A model generated the notes under the pieces. The model had not been told where the DNA came from, searched no databases, and worked only from the letters and a program-made list of their open reading frames with translations. A stretch of DNA of 64,000 nt from Sphaerisporangium fuscum (GTDB lineage Bacteria > Actinomycetota > Actinomycetes > Streptosporangiales > Streptosporangiaceae). Positions 1 to 7,774 of this stretch are shown here, in pieces (position 1 is the first letter of the stretch; each line of letters starts with the position of its first letter). A program made the position numbers and the translations under genes. The DNA lies in assembly GCF_018531465.1 (NCBI RefSeq), contig NZ_JAHDTF010000032.1, positions 62,001 to 126,000 of the forward strand. The letters run 5' to 3'.

Positions 1-253
1 TACGGTCGTCGGTGCAGGCCTGGACGAGCCACGCGCCGTCGCAGTCGCCGACCTGGTAGCGGCGGCGCTCCCAGGTGATCAGACCGTCGGCGATCAGGTC
101 GTCGAGCGCCGGCGTGACGCTGGGGGACACGAGGGTGACCGAGGCACCCGCTTCGAGCAGGGTGGGCACCCTGCGCTGGGCCACGCGCCCGCCTCCGACG
201 ACGAGCACGCGCCTGCCGTTGAGACGCAGACCGAGCAGGTAGGGCGACGACAT
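1..253 (-). CDS. Siroheme synthase / uroporphyrinogen-III methyltransferase, N-terminal part (runs off left edge)
   Basis: The visible 84 codons start at an ATG at 253 and remain open to the window edge. They encode a Rossmann-type domain with the NAD-binding motif VLVVGGGRVAQRR at residues 16-28, typical of the precorrin-2 dehydrogenase domain of CysG and of actinobacterial CobA fusions. Such proteins oxidise precorrin-2 to sirohydrochlorin, and in the fused form also methylate uroporphyrinogen III. The methyltransferase half would lie outside the window, so bifunctionality is inferred. It is the last visible gene of a minus-strand group with cbiX and cobT, 158 bp after cobT, which fits a corrinoid/siroheme operon. 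Confidence 0.85.
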   Translation of the reverse strand, partial: MSSPYLLGLRLNGRRVLVVGGGRVAQRRVPTLLEAGASVTLVSPSVTPALDDLIADGLITWERRRYQVGDCDGAWLVQACTDDR

Positions 254-411
254 GGGGCGGTGTTCCCTTTCCCGGGAAGAGGCGAAACCGGTTGTCCGTG
301 GAGTAAACCTACAGGCCCCCGGTGGCCGGAGGCACAGCCTGCCTGCCCTCGAGAAACGGCGAAAGCCCCACCGTCGGCCGGCAGTGGATCACACGAGCGT
401 GAGGTGACGGA

Positions 412-1641
412 TCAGAGGGGATGGTCCGCGGCGGCGTGGGCGTCCTTGTCGGTGACGCCGGCGGAGTCGAAGGTGGCCACCTCGTGCATGACGCGGACGG
501 CGGCGCTCACCAGGGGGTAGGCCAGCAGGGCGCCGGTGCCCTCGCCGAGCCGCAGTTCGAGATCGACCAGGGCGCGGAGGCCGAGGTGGTCGAGCGCGAT
601 CGCGTGCCCGGGCTCGGCCGAGCGGTGCCCGGCCACACAGTGGTCGACGGCATCGGGCGCCAGCGCGGCCGCCACCAGCGCGGCGGACCCGGCGATGACG
701 CCGTCCAGGATGACGGGGACGCGAGCCGCGGCGGCGCCGAGGACGAACCCCGCGATGGCGGCGTGCTCCAGCCCCCCGACCGCCGCGAGCCTGCGCAGCA
801 CTTCGTGGAAGTCTTCACGTCCGTCCAGGACGGCGCGCCGCGGAACACCATCCGCGTCCGGCACGGCTCCGGACGCCCCTCCGGGCCGCACCCCATCGCC
901 GGGCACGCCTCCGGAGGACGCCCCGGTCGCGGCGGGGTTCGTGACGGTGGCCGGGAGGAGGCCGTTGGTCTCGAGGGCTCGGTGGACCATGGAGATCTTG
1001 TGGTGCAGGGTCTCGGCGTCGACGCCGGTCCCCCTGCCGGTGGCGGCGGCGGGGTCGCTGCCGGTGAAGGCGCAGATCAGGGCGGCGGAGGCGGTGGTGT
1101 TCGCGATGCCCATGTCGCCGGTGACCAGGCAGGCCGCGCCGCCCTCGACCAGCTCGCGGGCGACCGAGATGCCGGCTTCGAGGGCCGCCACCGCCTGGGG
1201 GACGCTCATGGCGGGCCCGAGCGTCATGTCGGCGGTGCCGTAGGCGACCTTGCGCGCGACCAGCCCGGACGCGGGAGGAAGATCGGAGGCGACACCGACG
1301 TCGACCACGGTCACCGTCGTGCCGGCCTGTGCCGCGAAGGCGTTGGCGACGGCTCCGCCCCCGAGGAAGTTCGCCACCATCTGGGTGGTGACCTCCTGCG
1401 GCCACGGCGTGACGCCCTGGGCGTGGACGCCGTGGTCGGCGGCGAAGATGGCGAGGGCCGCCGGGACGGGGAGCGGCGGCGGGCAGGCTCCCGCGACTCC
1501 GGCGAGCCGCACCGCGACGTCCTCCAGCACGCCGAGCGAGCCGCGCGGCTTGGTCAGGCGGTCCTGGTGGGCCCGGGCCTCGGCCATGGCCTCCTGGTCG
1601 GCGGGCCGGATCGCCGCCAGGGTCTGGGTGAGGAGTTCCAT
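412..1641 (-). CDS. cobT: Nicotinate-nucleotide--dimethylbenzimidazole phosphoribosyltransferase
   Basis: CobT transfers ribose phosphate from nicotinate mononucleotide to the lower-ligand base, giving the alpha-riboside phosphate used to finish cobalamin. Family motifs are present: RLTKPRGSLG near residue 28, the FAADHGV stretch near 66, TGDMGIANTT at 174-183, GRGTGVD at 202, and LGEGTGA near the C-terminus, which should hold the catalytic glutamate. At 409 residues it is about 50 longer than usual. The excess is a Gly/Pro/Ala-rich stretch at about 232-274, between the TNPA segment and the next conserved helix. ATG start three bases after the cbiX stop implies co-transcription and probably translational coupling. 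Confidence 0.93.
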   Translation of the reverse strand: MELLTQTLAAIRPADQEAMAEARAHQDRLTKPRGSLGVLEDVAVRLAGVAGACPPPLPVPAALAIFAADHGVHAQGVTPWPQEVTTQMVANFLGGGAVANAFAAQAGTTVTVVDVGVASDLPPASGLVARKVAYGTADMTLGPAMSVPQAVAALEAGISVARELVEGGAACLVTGDMGIANTTASAALICAFTGSDPAAATGRGTGVDAETLHHKISMVHRALETNGLLPATVTNPAATGASSGGVPGDGVRPGGASGAVPDADGVPRRAVLDGREDFHEVLRRLAAVGGLEHAAIAGFVLGAAAARVPVILDGVIAGSAALVAAALAPDAVDHCVAGHRSAEPGHAIALDHLGLRALVDLELRLGEGTGALLAYPLVSAAVRVMHEVATFDSAGVTDKDAHAAADHPL

Positions 1642-1644
1642 GCG

Positions 1645-2775
1645 TCAGACGAGCCCGTCGGCCATGGCGGCCTCGTCGCCGGACAGCTTGCGCACGCGCG
1701 GCGCCCCGGCGCGTACGTCCTGCTCGGCATCGTCCACGAGCTCAGCCTCCTCCAGTGACCCGAATCCGCGCAGGGACAGCCGTTCGCCCTGCACTTCGAG
1801 AAGCTCTTCATCAGATTCGTCCGGAACAAGCGGCTTCGCAAGGTTCCGGAGGCGATCGTCTTCCACCGGCCACGGCTCGACCGCCGCGAGGATCTCCTCT
1901 TCGGCCTCCAGCAGGAGGTCGCCGCCCTCCGGGAACCGGTCGGGCGCAGGCTCGGCGGCGGACGGCTCGGCGGTCGCCAGCGCCTGCTCGTACCGCGCGA
2001 TGATGAGGTCGGCGAGCCCCTCGCAGTCGCCGATCACCTCGGCGCACCGCACGTCGAGGTCGGTGTGTCCCGCGGCGTAGGCGAGCGCCTCGGCCCAGAT
2101 GCGTTCGAGCACGGCGCCGGCGAACAGCAAGTAGGGAAGCACGACGACCCGCCTGGCGCCGAGGCGGCGGCAGCGCTCGATGCCCTGGGCGACGCTCGGC
2201 GGGGCGCCTGCGACGTAGGCGGTCTCGACGGTGAGCAGCTCGGGCGCGTGGGTCTCCCAGAACACCCGCGAGACCTTGTGGACCTCGGCGTTGGCGAGGG
2301 GGTCGGCGGAACCGTGGCCGACGAGCACCACCGCGGTCTCGGCGGGCGAGACGGGCTCGCGCGGCGCGTCGCCGTGCTCCTCGTGGAGGGGGACGGCCGC
2401 GAGGCGGGGCATCTCGGCGAGGGCGTCGGCGAGCCGCTCGGCCATCAGCGCGAGCACCTGCGGCGAGGCGTCGAGGGCGGGGGCGCAGTCGCAGCTGAGG
2501 GTGGGGTGGGCGACCTCCGCACGGGCGATCTCGGCGGGGATGTCCTCGCTGTCGCCGAGCGCGAGGGGGACCGCCACGAGGCGGTGGTGGCCCCGGGCGA
2601 CCAGCGAGGCGACCGAGTCGGCCAGCGACGGGCGTCCCTTGGCGACGAATCCGCCCGACACGTCAGCGGCGACCTGGTCCAGACGGCACCGAAGCCGGTG
2701 GACGAAACGGCCGAACTCCGCTGCGCCGGTATCGTCGTGGGCGCCGTGCCCGATAAGGAGGAGCGGCGGCTTCAT
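1645..2775 (-). CDS. cbiX: Sirohydrochlorin chelatase (CbiX family) with long acidic C-terminal extension
   Basis: CbiX inserts cobalt (or iron) into sirohydrochlorin. Two tandem CbiX domains are visible, each with a GHG metal-ligand motif: LLLIGHGAHDD at residues 5-15 and VVLVGHGSAD in the second half. I chose the ATG at 2775 because the family N-terminus MKPPLLLIGHG starts there; the frame stays open upstream but that part does not look like the family. The roughly 376-residue protein carries about 110 extra C-terminal residues rich in Glu and Asp, not part of the classical two-domain enzyme and of unknown role. It is the first gene of the cbiX-cobT-cobA/cysG group. Confidence 0.88.
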   Translation of the reverse strand: MKPPLLLIGHGAHDDTGAAEFGRFVHRLRCRLDQVAADVSGGFVAKGRPSLADSVASLVARGHHRLVAVPLALGDSEDIPAEIARAEVAHPTLSCDCAPALDASPQVLALMAERLADALAEMPRLAAVPLHEEHGDAPREPVSPAETAVVLVGHGSADPLANAEVHKVSRVFWETHAPELLTVETAYVAGAPPSVAQGIERCRRLGARRVVVLPYLLFAGAVLERIWAEALAYAAGHTDLDVRCAEVIGDCEGLADLIIARYEQALATAEPSAAEPAPDRFPEGGDLLLEAEEEILAAVEPWPVEDDRLRNLAKPLVPDESDEELLEVQGERLSLRGFGSLEEAELVDDAEQDVRAGAPRVRKLSGDEAAMADGLV

Positions 2776-2932
2776 GTGGATCTCCGATACTTTGACCTGC
2801 GGATACGTTGGCCGGGTCGCGAGAATATACGAATCTGCCAATCCATGGACATCGCTTTGCGGGGCATTTGGGGAAGACAAGACCAAGCGTTCATCATGAT
2901 CTGGCGAACGAACGTCGGGCGCCCGGGGGCCC

Positions 2933-4048
2933 TCAGTCGCCCTCCTCCTTCAGGAGGCTGAACAGCACGGCGTCGGAGATCCCACCGGAGACCGGCAGGG
3001 CCCGCCGCAGGACTCCCTCTTCGGTGAATCCCGCCTTGCGGGCCACCGCCTGGCTGGCGACGTTGCCCACGGCGGCCAGCAGGGTGATGCGGTGGAAGCC
3101 CCTCACCATGAGGAAGGTGCTGACCGCTCGCGTGGCCTCGTGGGCGATCCCCTGGCGGCGGGCCCACGGGGAGATCCAGTAGCCCACCTCGGCGTCGCCG
3201 CGTTCCCAGTCGGCCCGCTGCACACCCACCGAGCCGGCGAGCCGCCCGCCCGCCTTGGGCTCGATGGCGAAGTTCACGCCGCTGACGGAGTCGACGTGGG
3301 CGTACCTGGTGCACCACTCGTACGCCCGCTGCAGGTCGTACCCCTCGGCCCAGGGCATCCAGCGGTTGATCTCCGGGTCGCGGTCGACGGCGGCGAAGAC
3401 GTCCGGCGCGTCGGTGCCGGTGAAGGGACGCAGGACGAGCCGCTCGCTCTCCAGACGGATGCCGGTGCCGAAGCCCCGGCCTGCGACCGTGGGCGGCCCC
3501 ATGGCGAGGTCGTGGGCCAGGAGGCCGAAGACGACGACGTCGTGCGGGCCGTCGGCCTCCAGGCTCGCGCCCCGCAGCAGGCCCTCACGGGTGAACCCGG
3601 CCTTCTGCGCGACGCGGAGGGAGGCGGTGTTGTCCAGGTTGGCGCGGAGTTCGACCCGGCGCAGCCCCGCCTTGGAGAGCGCCCATTCGGTCAGGCCGGA
3701 GACGGCCTCGGGGGCGTAGCCACGGCCGCGGTGGACGGGGTGGACGGCGTACCCGACCTCGGTGGTGCCGGCTCCCCACATCGTCCGGAAAAGGCTGATC
3801 GCTCCCACGATCGCCCCGTCGGCCACCATGGCCAGGTGGATGCCCTGGCCCGAGCGCCACAGCTCGTGCACGCCGTACGACAGCCACTGCGATACGGCGG
3901 CGACGTGGCCGGGCGCGCCGGGTGGGAGGAACCGCGCCCCGGACTCGACGATCGCGCGCACGCGGGCGGCGTCGCGCGGGCCGAAGGGCCGGAGGACCAG
4001 CCGCTTCGTCCTGATCGTCAAGTTCTGATCAAAACCGGTCACTTGCAT
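2933..4048 (-). CDS. Tandem GNAT N-acetyltransferase (RimJ/RimL type)
   Basis: 371 residues made of two consecutive GNAT domains (about 8-185 and 200-371), each opening with the RLVLRPF signature of the RimJ/RimL branch. Each also carries an acetyl-CoA loop: HRGRGYAPEA in the first half, ARRQGIAHEA in the second. The closing motif near AQKAGFTREG / ARKAGFTEEG is repeated, so this is an internal duplication. Such proteins acetylate amino groups of proteins or small molecules; the substrate is not predictable. ATG start at 4048; 157 bp separates it from cbiX downstream. Confidence 0.82.
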   Translation of the reverse strand: MQVTGFDQNLTIRTKRLVLRPFGPRDAARVRAIVESGARFLPPGAPGHVAAVSQWLSYGVHELWRSGQGIHLAMVADGAIVGAISLFRTMWGAGTTEVGYAVHPVHRGRGYAPEAVSGLTEWALSKAGLRRVELRANLDNTASLRVAQKAGFTREGLLRGASLEADGPHDVVVFGLLAHDLAMGPPTVAGRGFGTGIRLESERLVLRPFTGTDAPDVFAAVDRDPEINRWMPWAEGYDLQRAYEWCTRYAHVDSVSGVNFAIEPKAGGRLAGSVGVQRADWERGDAEVGYWISPWARRQGIAHEATRAVSTFLMVRGFHRITLLAAVGNVASQAVARKAGFTEEGVLRRALPVSGGISDAVLFSLLKEEGD

Positions 4049-4196
4049 CCCCCTCGTGCGGACGTATCAGCTCACCGCACTTCGAGGGTGCTCCGCAACT
4101 TGACGGTCCCTTGGTGCACAGAAGGTGCTTTCTTGACCAGATATCCGCGTGGCGCGTCTCCTGTCACAAGGGTCACAGAAGACGCGCCCGCCGAGG

Positions 4197-5366
4197 TCAG
4201 GAGGCCGAGCTCAGGGCCTCCCGCCACCGTACCCGTGCACCCGTGCGCAGCACCGCCCGCCGGTACACCCGGCCGCCCACGGCCAGCATGGCCCCCGCGG
4301 CGAGGAGCATCAGCGCCATCGCCAGGCCGACCTGCCACAGCGGGACGTCGGCCACCGCCGACCGCACCGGCATGACCATCGCCGAGAACGGCGGCAGGAT
4401 CGACAGGACGTTCGTCAGCGTGGAGTCCGGCGTCTGGGTCGCGATGAACCCGACCAGGTAGGTCGCCATCATCAGCATCGTGGCCGGGGTCAGCACGCCG
4501 CTCAGGTCCTCCTGGCGGGAGATGAGGGAGGCGATCGCCGCGTACATGGCGGCGTAGAAGGCGTAGCCGAGCACGAACCACACCACCACGCTCGCCACCA
4601 GCCCCGCCGTGCCGTGGGGCAGCCGCGGCACCGAACCGCCGATCTGTGCCGCCGTCAGGCCGACGGCCACGATCACGAGCAGTTGCGCCAGGCCGAGCAG
4701 GCCGATGCCGAGCACCTTGCCGGCCAGCAGTTGCCAGGGCCGTACGGCGGTCAGGAGGATCTCGACGATCCTGCTGCCCTTCTCCTCCACCACGCCCATC
4801 GCGACCCAGCTGCAGATCTGGATGAGCAGCATGAACAGGATGACGACGATGGTCATCGCCAGCACGCCGCGCGCCGTGGCGTCGTCGCCGCTGCCCCGCA
4901 GGCTCACCTCCTCCAAGGGCCGCACCTGCTGGGCCTGCGCCACCTTGGCCGGGTCGATGCCGGCGGCGGCGAGGTTGGCCTGGGTGGCGACCGCGCGGTG
5001 GGCGGTGTCGAGGATCACCGACAGCCCCGCGCCCGCCCGGGTCTTCGCGATCACCTTCGCGTCGTCCACGACGGCGGCGTCGACGTCGCCGCCCAGGACG
5101 GCCTTGCGCGCCGCCGCCTCGTCCGGGTAGCGCTTGAGCTTCACGGTGACGTGCGATGCGCCGGCGGCCTGGGTGATCGCGGCCTGCAGACGGTCGGCCC
5201 CCGCGCCCACGAGCCCCACGGTGTGGTCGGAGCCGCCGCCGAGGAGCTTCGGCAGGGCGGCGATGACGGCGATCAGCACGGCCGTCACGAGCAGCCCGTA
5301 GCGGTACCCCTTGGTGCGGCTGCGTACGGCGATCTCCCGCCGGGCGACCAGGGTGACGGCGTTCAC
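4197..5366 (-). CDS. ABC-2 type transporter permease (NatB-like)
   Basis: 389-residue membrane protein: one N-terminal transmembrane helix (about 24-42), a long extracytoplasmic loop, then five or six hydrophobic helices from about residue 165 onward. This is the ABC-2/NatB layout. The segment VVEEKGSRIVEILLTAVRP is the characteristic cytoplasmic motif of these exporters. GTG start at 5366 overlaps the stop of the upstream ATPase gene (GTGA), so the two are translationally coupled and form one exporter. The substrate is unknown; relatives export sodium, peptides or drugs. Confidence 0.88.
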   Translation of the reverse strand: MNAVTLVARREIAVRSRTKGYRYGLLVTAVLIAVIAALPKLLGGGSDHTVGLVGAGADRLQAAITQAAGASHVTVKLKRYPDEAAARKAVLGGDVDAAVVDDAKVIAKTRAGAGLSVILDTAHRAVATQANLAAAGIDPAKVAQAQQVRPLEEVSLRGSGDDATARGVLAMTIVVILFMLLIQICSWVAMGVVEEKGSRIVEILLTAVRPWQLLAGKVLGIGLLGLAQLLVIVAVGLTAAQIGGSVPRLPHGTAGLVASVVVWFVLGYAFYAAMYAAIASLISRQEDLSGVLTPATMLMMATYLVGFIATQTPDSTLTNVLSILPPFSAMVMPVRSAVADVPLWQVGLAMALMLLAAGAMLAVGGRVYRRAVLRTGARVRWREALSSAS

Positions 5367-6283
5367 GCGACCACCTCACGGAAGATCTCGGACAGGGAGG
5401 GCTCCTGCCAGCCGAAATGCTCGACGTTCCCGGCGCCGGCCGCGACGCTCAGCGCCTGCTGGGCGTCGCCGGGCGTGAGGATCACCTCGTCGTACCGCTC
5501 GGGGCCGGAGGAGGCCGGGGAGGCGTGCGGCGGGCGGTCGGACTTGGCGACGATCTCTCCGGGCAGGCCGTCGGTCCAGCCCGGCTCGGCGCCGGTCACC
5601 ACGATGCGCAGGAGCTTGCGCGACTCCCGTGCGCGCAGGTCGGCCACGGTGCCGCCCGCGACCATGCGGCCGCCCTTGATGATGCCGACGGAGTCGCACA
5701 ACCGCTCGACCAGGTCGAGCTGGTGGCTGGAGAACACCACGGGCACCCCCGCCGCCGTACGCTCGGCCAGCACCCCGGCCAGGGCGTCGACCGCGATCGG
5801 GTCGAGACCCGAGAACGGCTCGTCGAGCACGAGCAGCTCCGGCTCGTGGATGAGCGCCACGGCGAGCTGCACACGCTGCTGGTTGCCCAGCGACAGACTG
5901 TCGACCTCGTCGCCGCGCCGCCCGGCCAGGCCGAGCCGCTCGATGAGGGCGTCGGCGGAGCGCCGGGCCTCCCCGGCCGCCATGCCGGCCAGCAGCCCGA
6001 AGTACTCGATCTGCTCGGCGACGCGCATCTTGGCGTACAGGCCGCGCTCCTCCGGCATGTAGCCGAACCGGCGACGGGTCTCGAACGTCGCCGGCTCTCC
6101 CTTCCACCGCACCTCACCGCCGTCGGCGCCGAGCACCCCCATGATGATGCGCATCGTGGTCGTCTTCCCGGCGCCGTTGGCTCCGACGAAGCCGAACATC
6201 TCGCCGGGTGCCACGGTCAGGCTGACGCCGTCGAGGGCCACGGTGTCTCCGTACCGCTTCCTCAGCCCGTCGACCTCAAGCAT
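5363..6283 (-). CDS. ABC transporter ATP-binding protein (NatA/DrrA type)
   Basis: 306 residues with Walker A GANGAGKTTT near residue 34, the ABC signature SLGNQQR near 130, and Walker B LLVLDEPFSGLD around 151-162. It ends with the DUF4162-like C-terminal region common in drug and antibiotic exporter ATPases. It powers the permease encoded immediately downstream. Its ATG at 6283 lies eight bases inside the end of the preceding winged-helix regulator gene, so regulator, ATPase and permease are one transcription unit. Confidence 0.92.
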   Translation of the reverse strand: MLEVDGLRKRYGDTVALDGVSLTVAPGEMFGFVGANGAGKTTTMRIIMGVLGADGGEVRWKGEPATFETRRRFGYMPEERGLYAKMRVAEQIEYFGLLAGMAAGEARRSADALIERLGLAGRRGDEVDSLSLGNQQRVQLAVALIHEPELLVLDEPFSGLDPIAVDALAGVLAERTAAGVPVVFSSHQLDLVERLCDSVGIIKGGRMVAGGTVADLRARESRKLLRIVVTGAEPGWTDGLPGEIVAKSDRPPHASPASSGPERYDEVILTPGDAQQALSVAAGAGNVEHFGWQEPSLSEIFREVVA

Positions 6284-6593
6284 CGGGGGCTCCCTTCATG
6301 ATCTTCTCGAGGACCGCGACGTAGTCCTGGAACGCCTTGCGGCCCTTGGGGGTGAGCGACAGCCAGGTGCCGGGCTTCTTGCTGATGAACGCCTTCTCGA
6401 CCGCGACGTAGCCCGCCTCTTCGAGGGTCAGCATGTGCTTGGACAGCAGGGAGTCGCTGACCTCGATGGTGTCGCGGAGGAACCGGAACTCGACCTTCTC
6501 GGCCGCCGCGAGCGCCGCCATGATCGAGAGCCGGACCGGCGTGTGGATGACCTGGTCCAGGTCGTGCCGGGGGTGAGTGCCGTTGCGGGTCAC
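6276..6593 (-). CDS. Winged-helix transcriptional regulator (MarR/PadR-like, HTH_34 type)
   Basis: 105-residue protein with a winged-helix DNA-binding fold: a helix rich in Ile/Met/Ala (VRLSIMAALAAAEKVEF), a recognition-helix region DSLLSKHMLTLEEAGYV, and a wing with KKPGTWLSLTPKGRKAF. The GTG at 6593 is chosen because it forms a GTGA overlap with the upstream membrane-protein gene and gives the compact family length; the upstream in-frame residues are Arg-rich and look non-coding. It lies in the same operon as the ABC-2 exporter and probably regulates it, as is common for this arrangement in actinobacteria. Confidence 0.86.
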   Translation of the reverse strand: MTRNGTHPRHDLDQVIHTPVRLSIMAALAAAEKVEFRFLRDTIEVSDSLLSKHMLTLEEAGYVAVEKAFISKKPGTWLSLTPKGRKAFQDYVAVLEKIMKGAPDA

Positions 6594-7030
6594 CGTTCGC
6601 CTTCCCACGGCCGCAGCTTCCCGGCCGCGTAGAGCATGGGGAGCGCGGTGGCGACCGCGACGGCGAGGCCGGCCGGGATCCACCAGCCCGACGGCTCCGG
6701 CGGCAGGGCCTGGTTGAAGAACGCCGCGCCGGCGAACACGACCAGCCAGACGAAGGCCACGCGGCACTGCGTGCGCATGTGCCCCAGGCCCTGCACACCT
6801 TGACGGAAGGCGTGCACGAAGGTCAGCGCCGTCCAGCCCACCCAGACGGCGACCGCGACGTCGATGACGACCTCCGAGCCGAAGAACATCGCCGACCAGT
6901 AGAGGGCCGAGAGGATCCCCCAGAGGAGGAACACCCAGCCAGAGGATCGGGCCTTACGCCCGACGGTGCGGTTCATGCGGCCGATCTCTTCGAGCGCGTC
7001 CGCGACGCTCAGGTGCTCACCTGCGTTCAT
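6590..7030 (-). CDS. Small membrane protein of the ABC-2 exporter operon
   Basis: About 146 residues: a soluble N-terminal helix (SVADALEEIGRMNRTVGRK) followed by four hydrophobic segments arranged as two pairs, ending in a short charged tail. Not assigned to a named family. The ATG at 7030 is preferred over the in-frame GTG at 7042 because an AGGGTGGG element sits at normal distance before it. The stop overlaps the GTG of the downstream winged-helix regulator. Membrane proteins of this size paired with an HTH_34 regulator and an ABC-2 exporter are a recurrent actinobacterial set, so a sensory or accessory role is plausible but inferred. Confidence 0.75.
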   Translation of the reverse strand: MNAGEHLSVADALEEIGRMNRTVGRKARSSGWVFLLWGILSALYWSAMFFGSEVVIDVAVAVWVGWTALTFVHAFRQGVQGLGHMRTQCRVAFVWLVVFAGAAFFNQALPPEPSGWWIPAGLAVAVATALPMLYAAGKLRPWEGER

Positions 7031-7116
7031 CGGCTTTCCCACCCTTCATCCTGTGGAAAAGGTATCAAGCACTCAACTCTCATTCAAGTGGTTGCACAGG
7101 GTTCCAGAACGACGAA

Positions 7117-7143
7117 ATCCCGGCACCTGGCAGATGCCGGGAT
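7117..7143 (-). terminator. Hairpin terminator after lutC
   Basis: Perfect 9-bp inverted repeat ATCCCGGCA / TGCCGGGAT with a 9-base loop, 16 bases after the lutC stop on the minus strand. There is no strong U-tract, as is common in high-GC actinomycetes. Confidence 0.7.
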
Positions 7144-7159
7144 CCCAGAGCCTTCAGGC

Positions 7160-7774
7160 CTACCGTCCGATGATCACCTCCAGGGTGCGGGGGCCGTGCA
7201 CCCCCTCGACACGGTTCAGCTCGATGTCGCTGGTCGCCGAGGGGCCGCTGATCCACGTCTGCGGTCGTACCGGATCCAGGCGGCCCAGCGCCTGCGGCAC
7301 CCCGGCCACCACCTGGCCGGCCGTCACGACGCACAGGTGGTAGTCGGGCAGGAGGGTCAGGGCCCTGCGCCCCTGCCCGGGGCCGGAGTCGAGCACGATC
7401 GTCCCGGTCTCGGCGATCCCCACCGCGCAACCGGTGATCACTCCGTCCGACCGGTCGAGTTCGATGGAGGTCAGCGGCGGATCGTCGGTGAGCCGTTCGA
7501 CGCCGGACGCCGCGCTCAGCCACTCCTCCGGCAGCCCGCCGGGGACGACGACCCGGCGGACGCCCCGCGCCGACAGCGCCCGCGCCACCGCCGCCGCGAC
7601 CTCGCCGCCGGGCACGACGTGGACGACCGCCTGGTAGTCGCGCACCCGCTCGGCGAACAGCTCCAGATCCCCCGGGCCCTCGCCGGCGGTCCGGTAGGCG
7701 CGGGAGATCTCGACGGGAGGCGCACCCGCCACCGCCGCGCGGATCCGGGAGAGGATCTGCTCGCGCGCGCTCAT
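7160..7774 (-). CDS. lutC: Lactate utilisation protein C (LUD domain)
   Basis: 204-residue LUD-domain protein, third member of the LutABC complex that oxidises L-lactate to pyruvate in the cytoplasm. The C-terminal core GIAETGTIVLDSGPGQGRR and the ending NRVEGVHGPRTLEVIIG are typical of LutC/YkgG. Its ATG overlaps the lutB stop (ATGA). The order lutA-lutB-lutC with four-base overlaps indicates a single operon, closed by a hairpin at 7117-7143. Confidence 0.93.
   Translation of the reverse strand: MSAREQILSRIRAAVAGAPPVEISRAYRTAGEGPGDLELFAERVRDYQAVVHVVPGGEVAAAVARALSARGVRRVVVPGGLPEEWLSAASGVERLTDDPPLTSIELDRSDGVITGCAVGIAETGTIVLDSGPGQGRRALTLLPDYHLCVVTAGQVVAGVPQALGRLDPVRPQTWISGPSATSDIELNRVEGVHGPRTLEVIIGR

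Noticed and set aside
254..411. Possible cobalamin riboswitch in the gap between cobT and the cobA/cysG gene, because of the text GCCGGAGGCACAGCCTGCC.
   Set aside because: The fragment reads on the strand opposite to the genes, the CCACTG element is not in the expected order, and no pairing scheme fits the cobalamin fold.
421..1758. Long plus-strand reading frame opposite cobT.
   Set aside because: It is the GC-rich shadow of cobT; no conserved domain and no ribosome site, whereas cobT has clear motifs.
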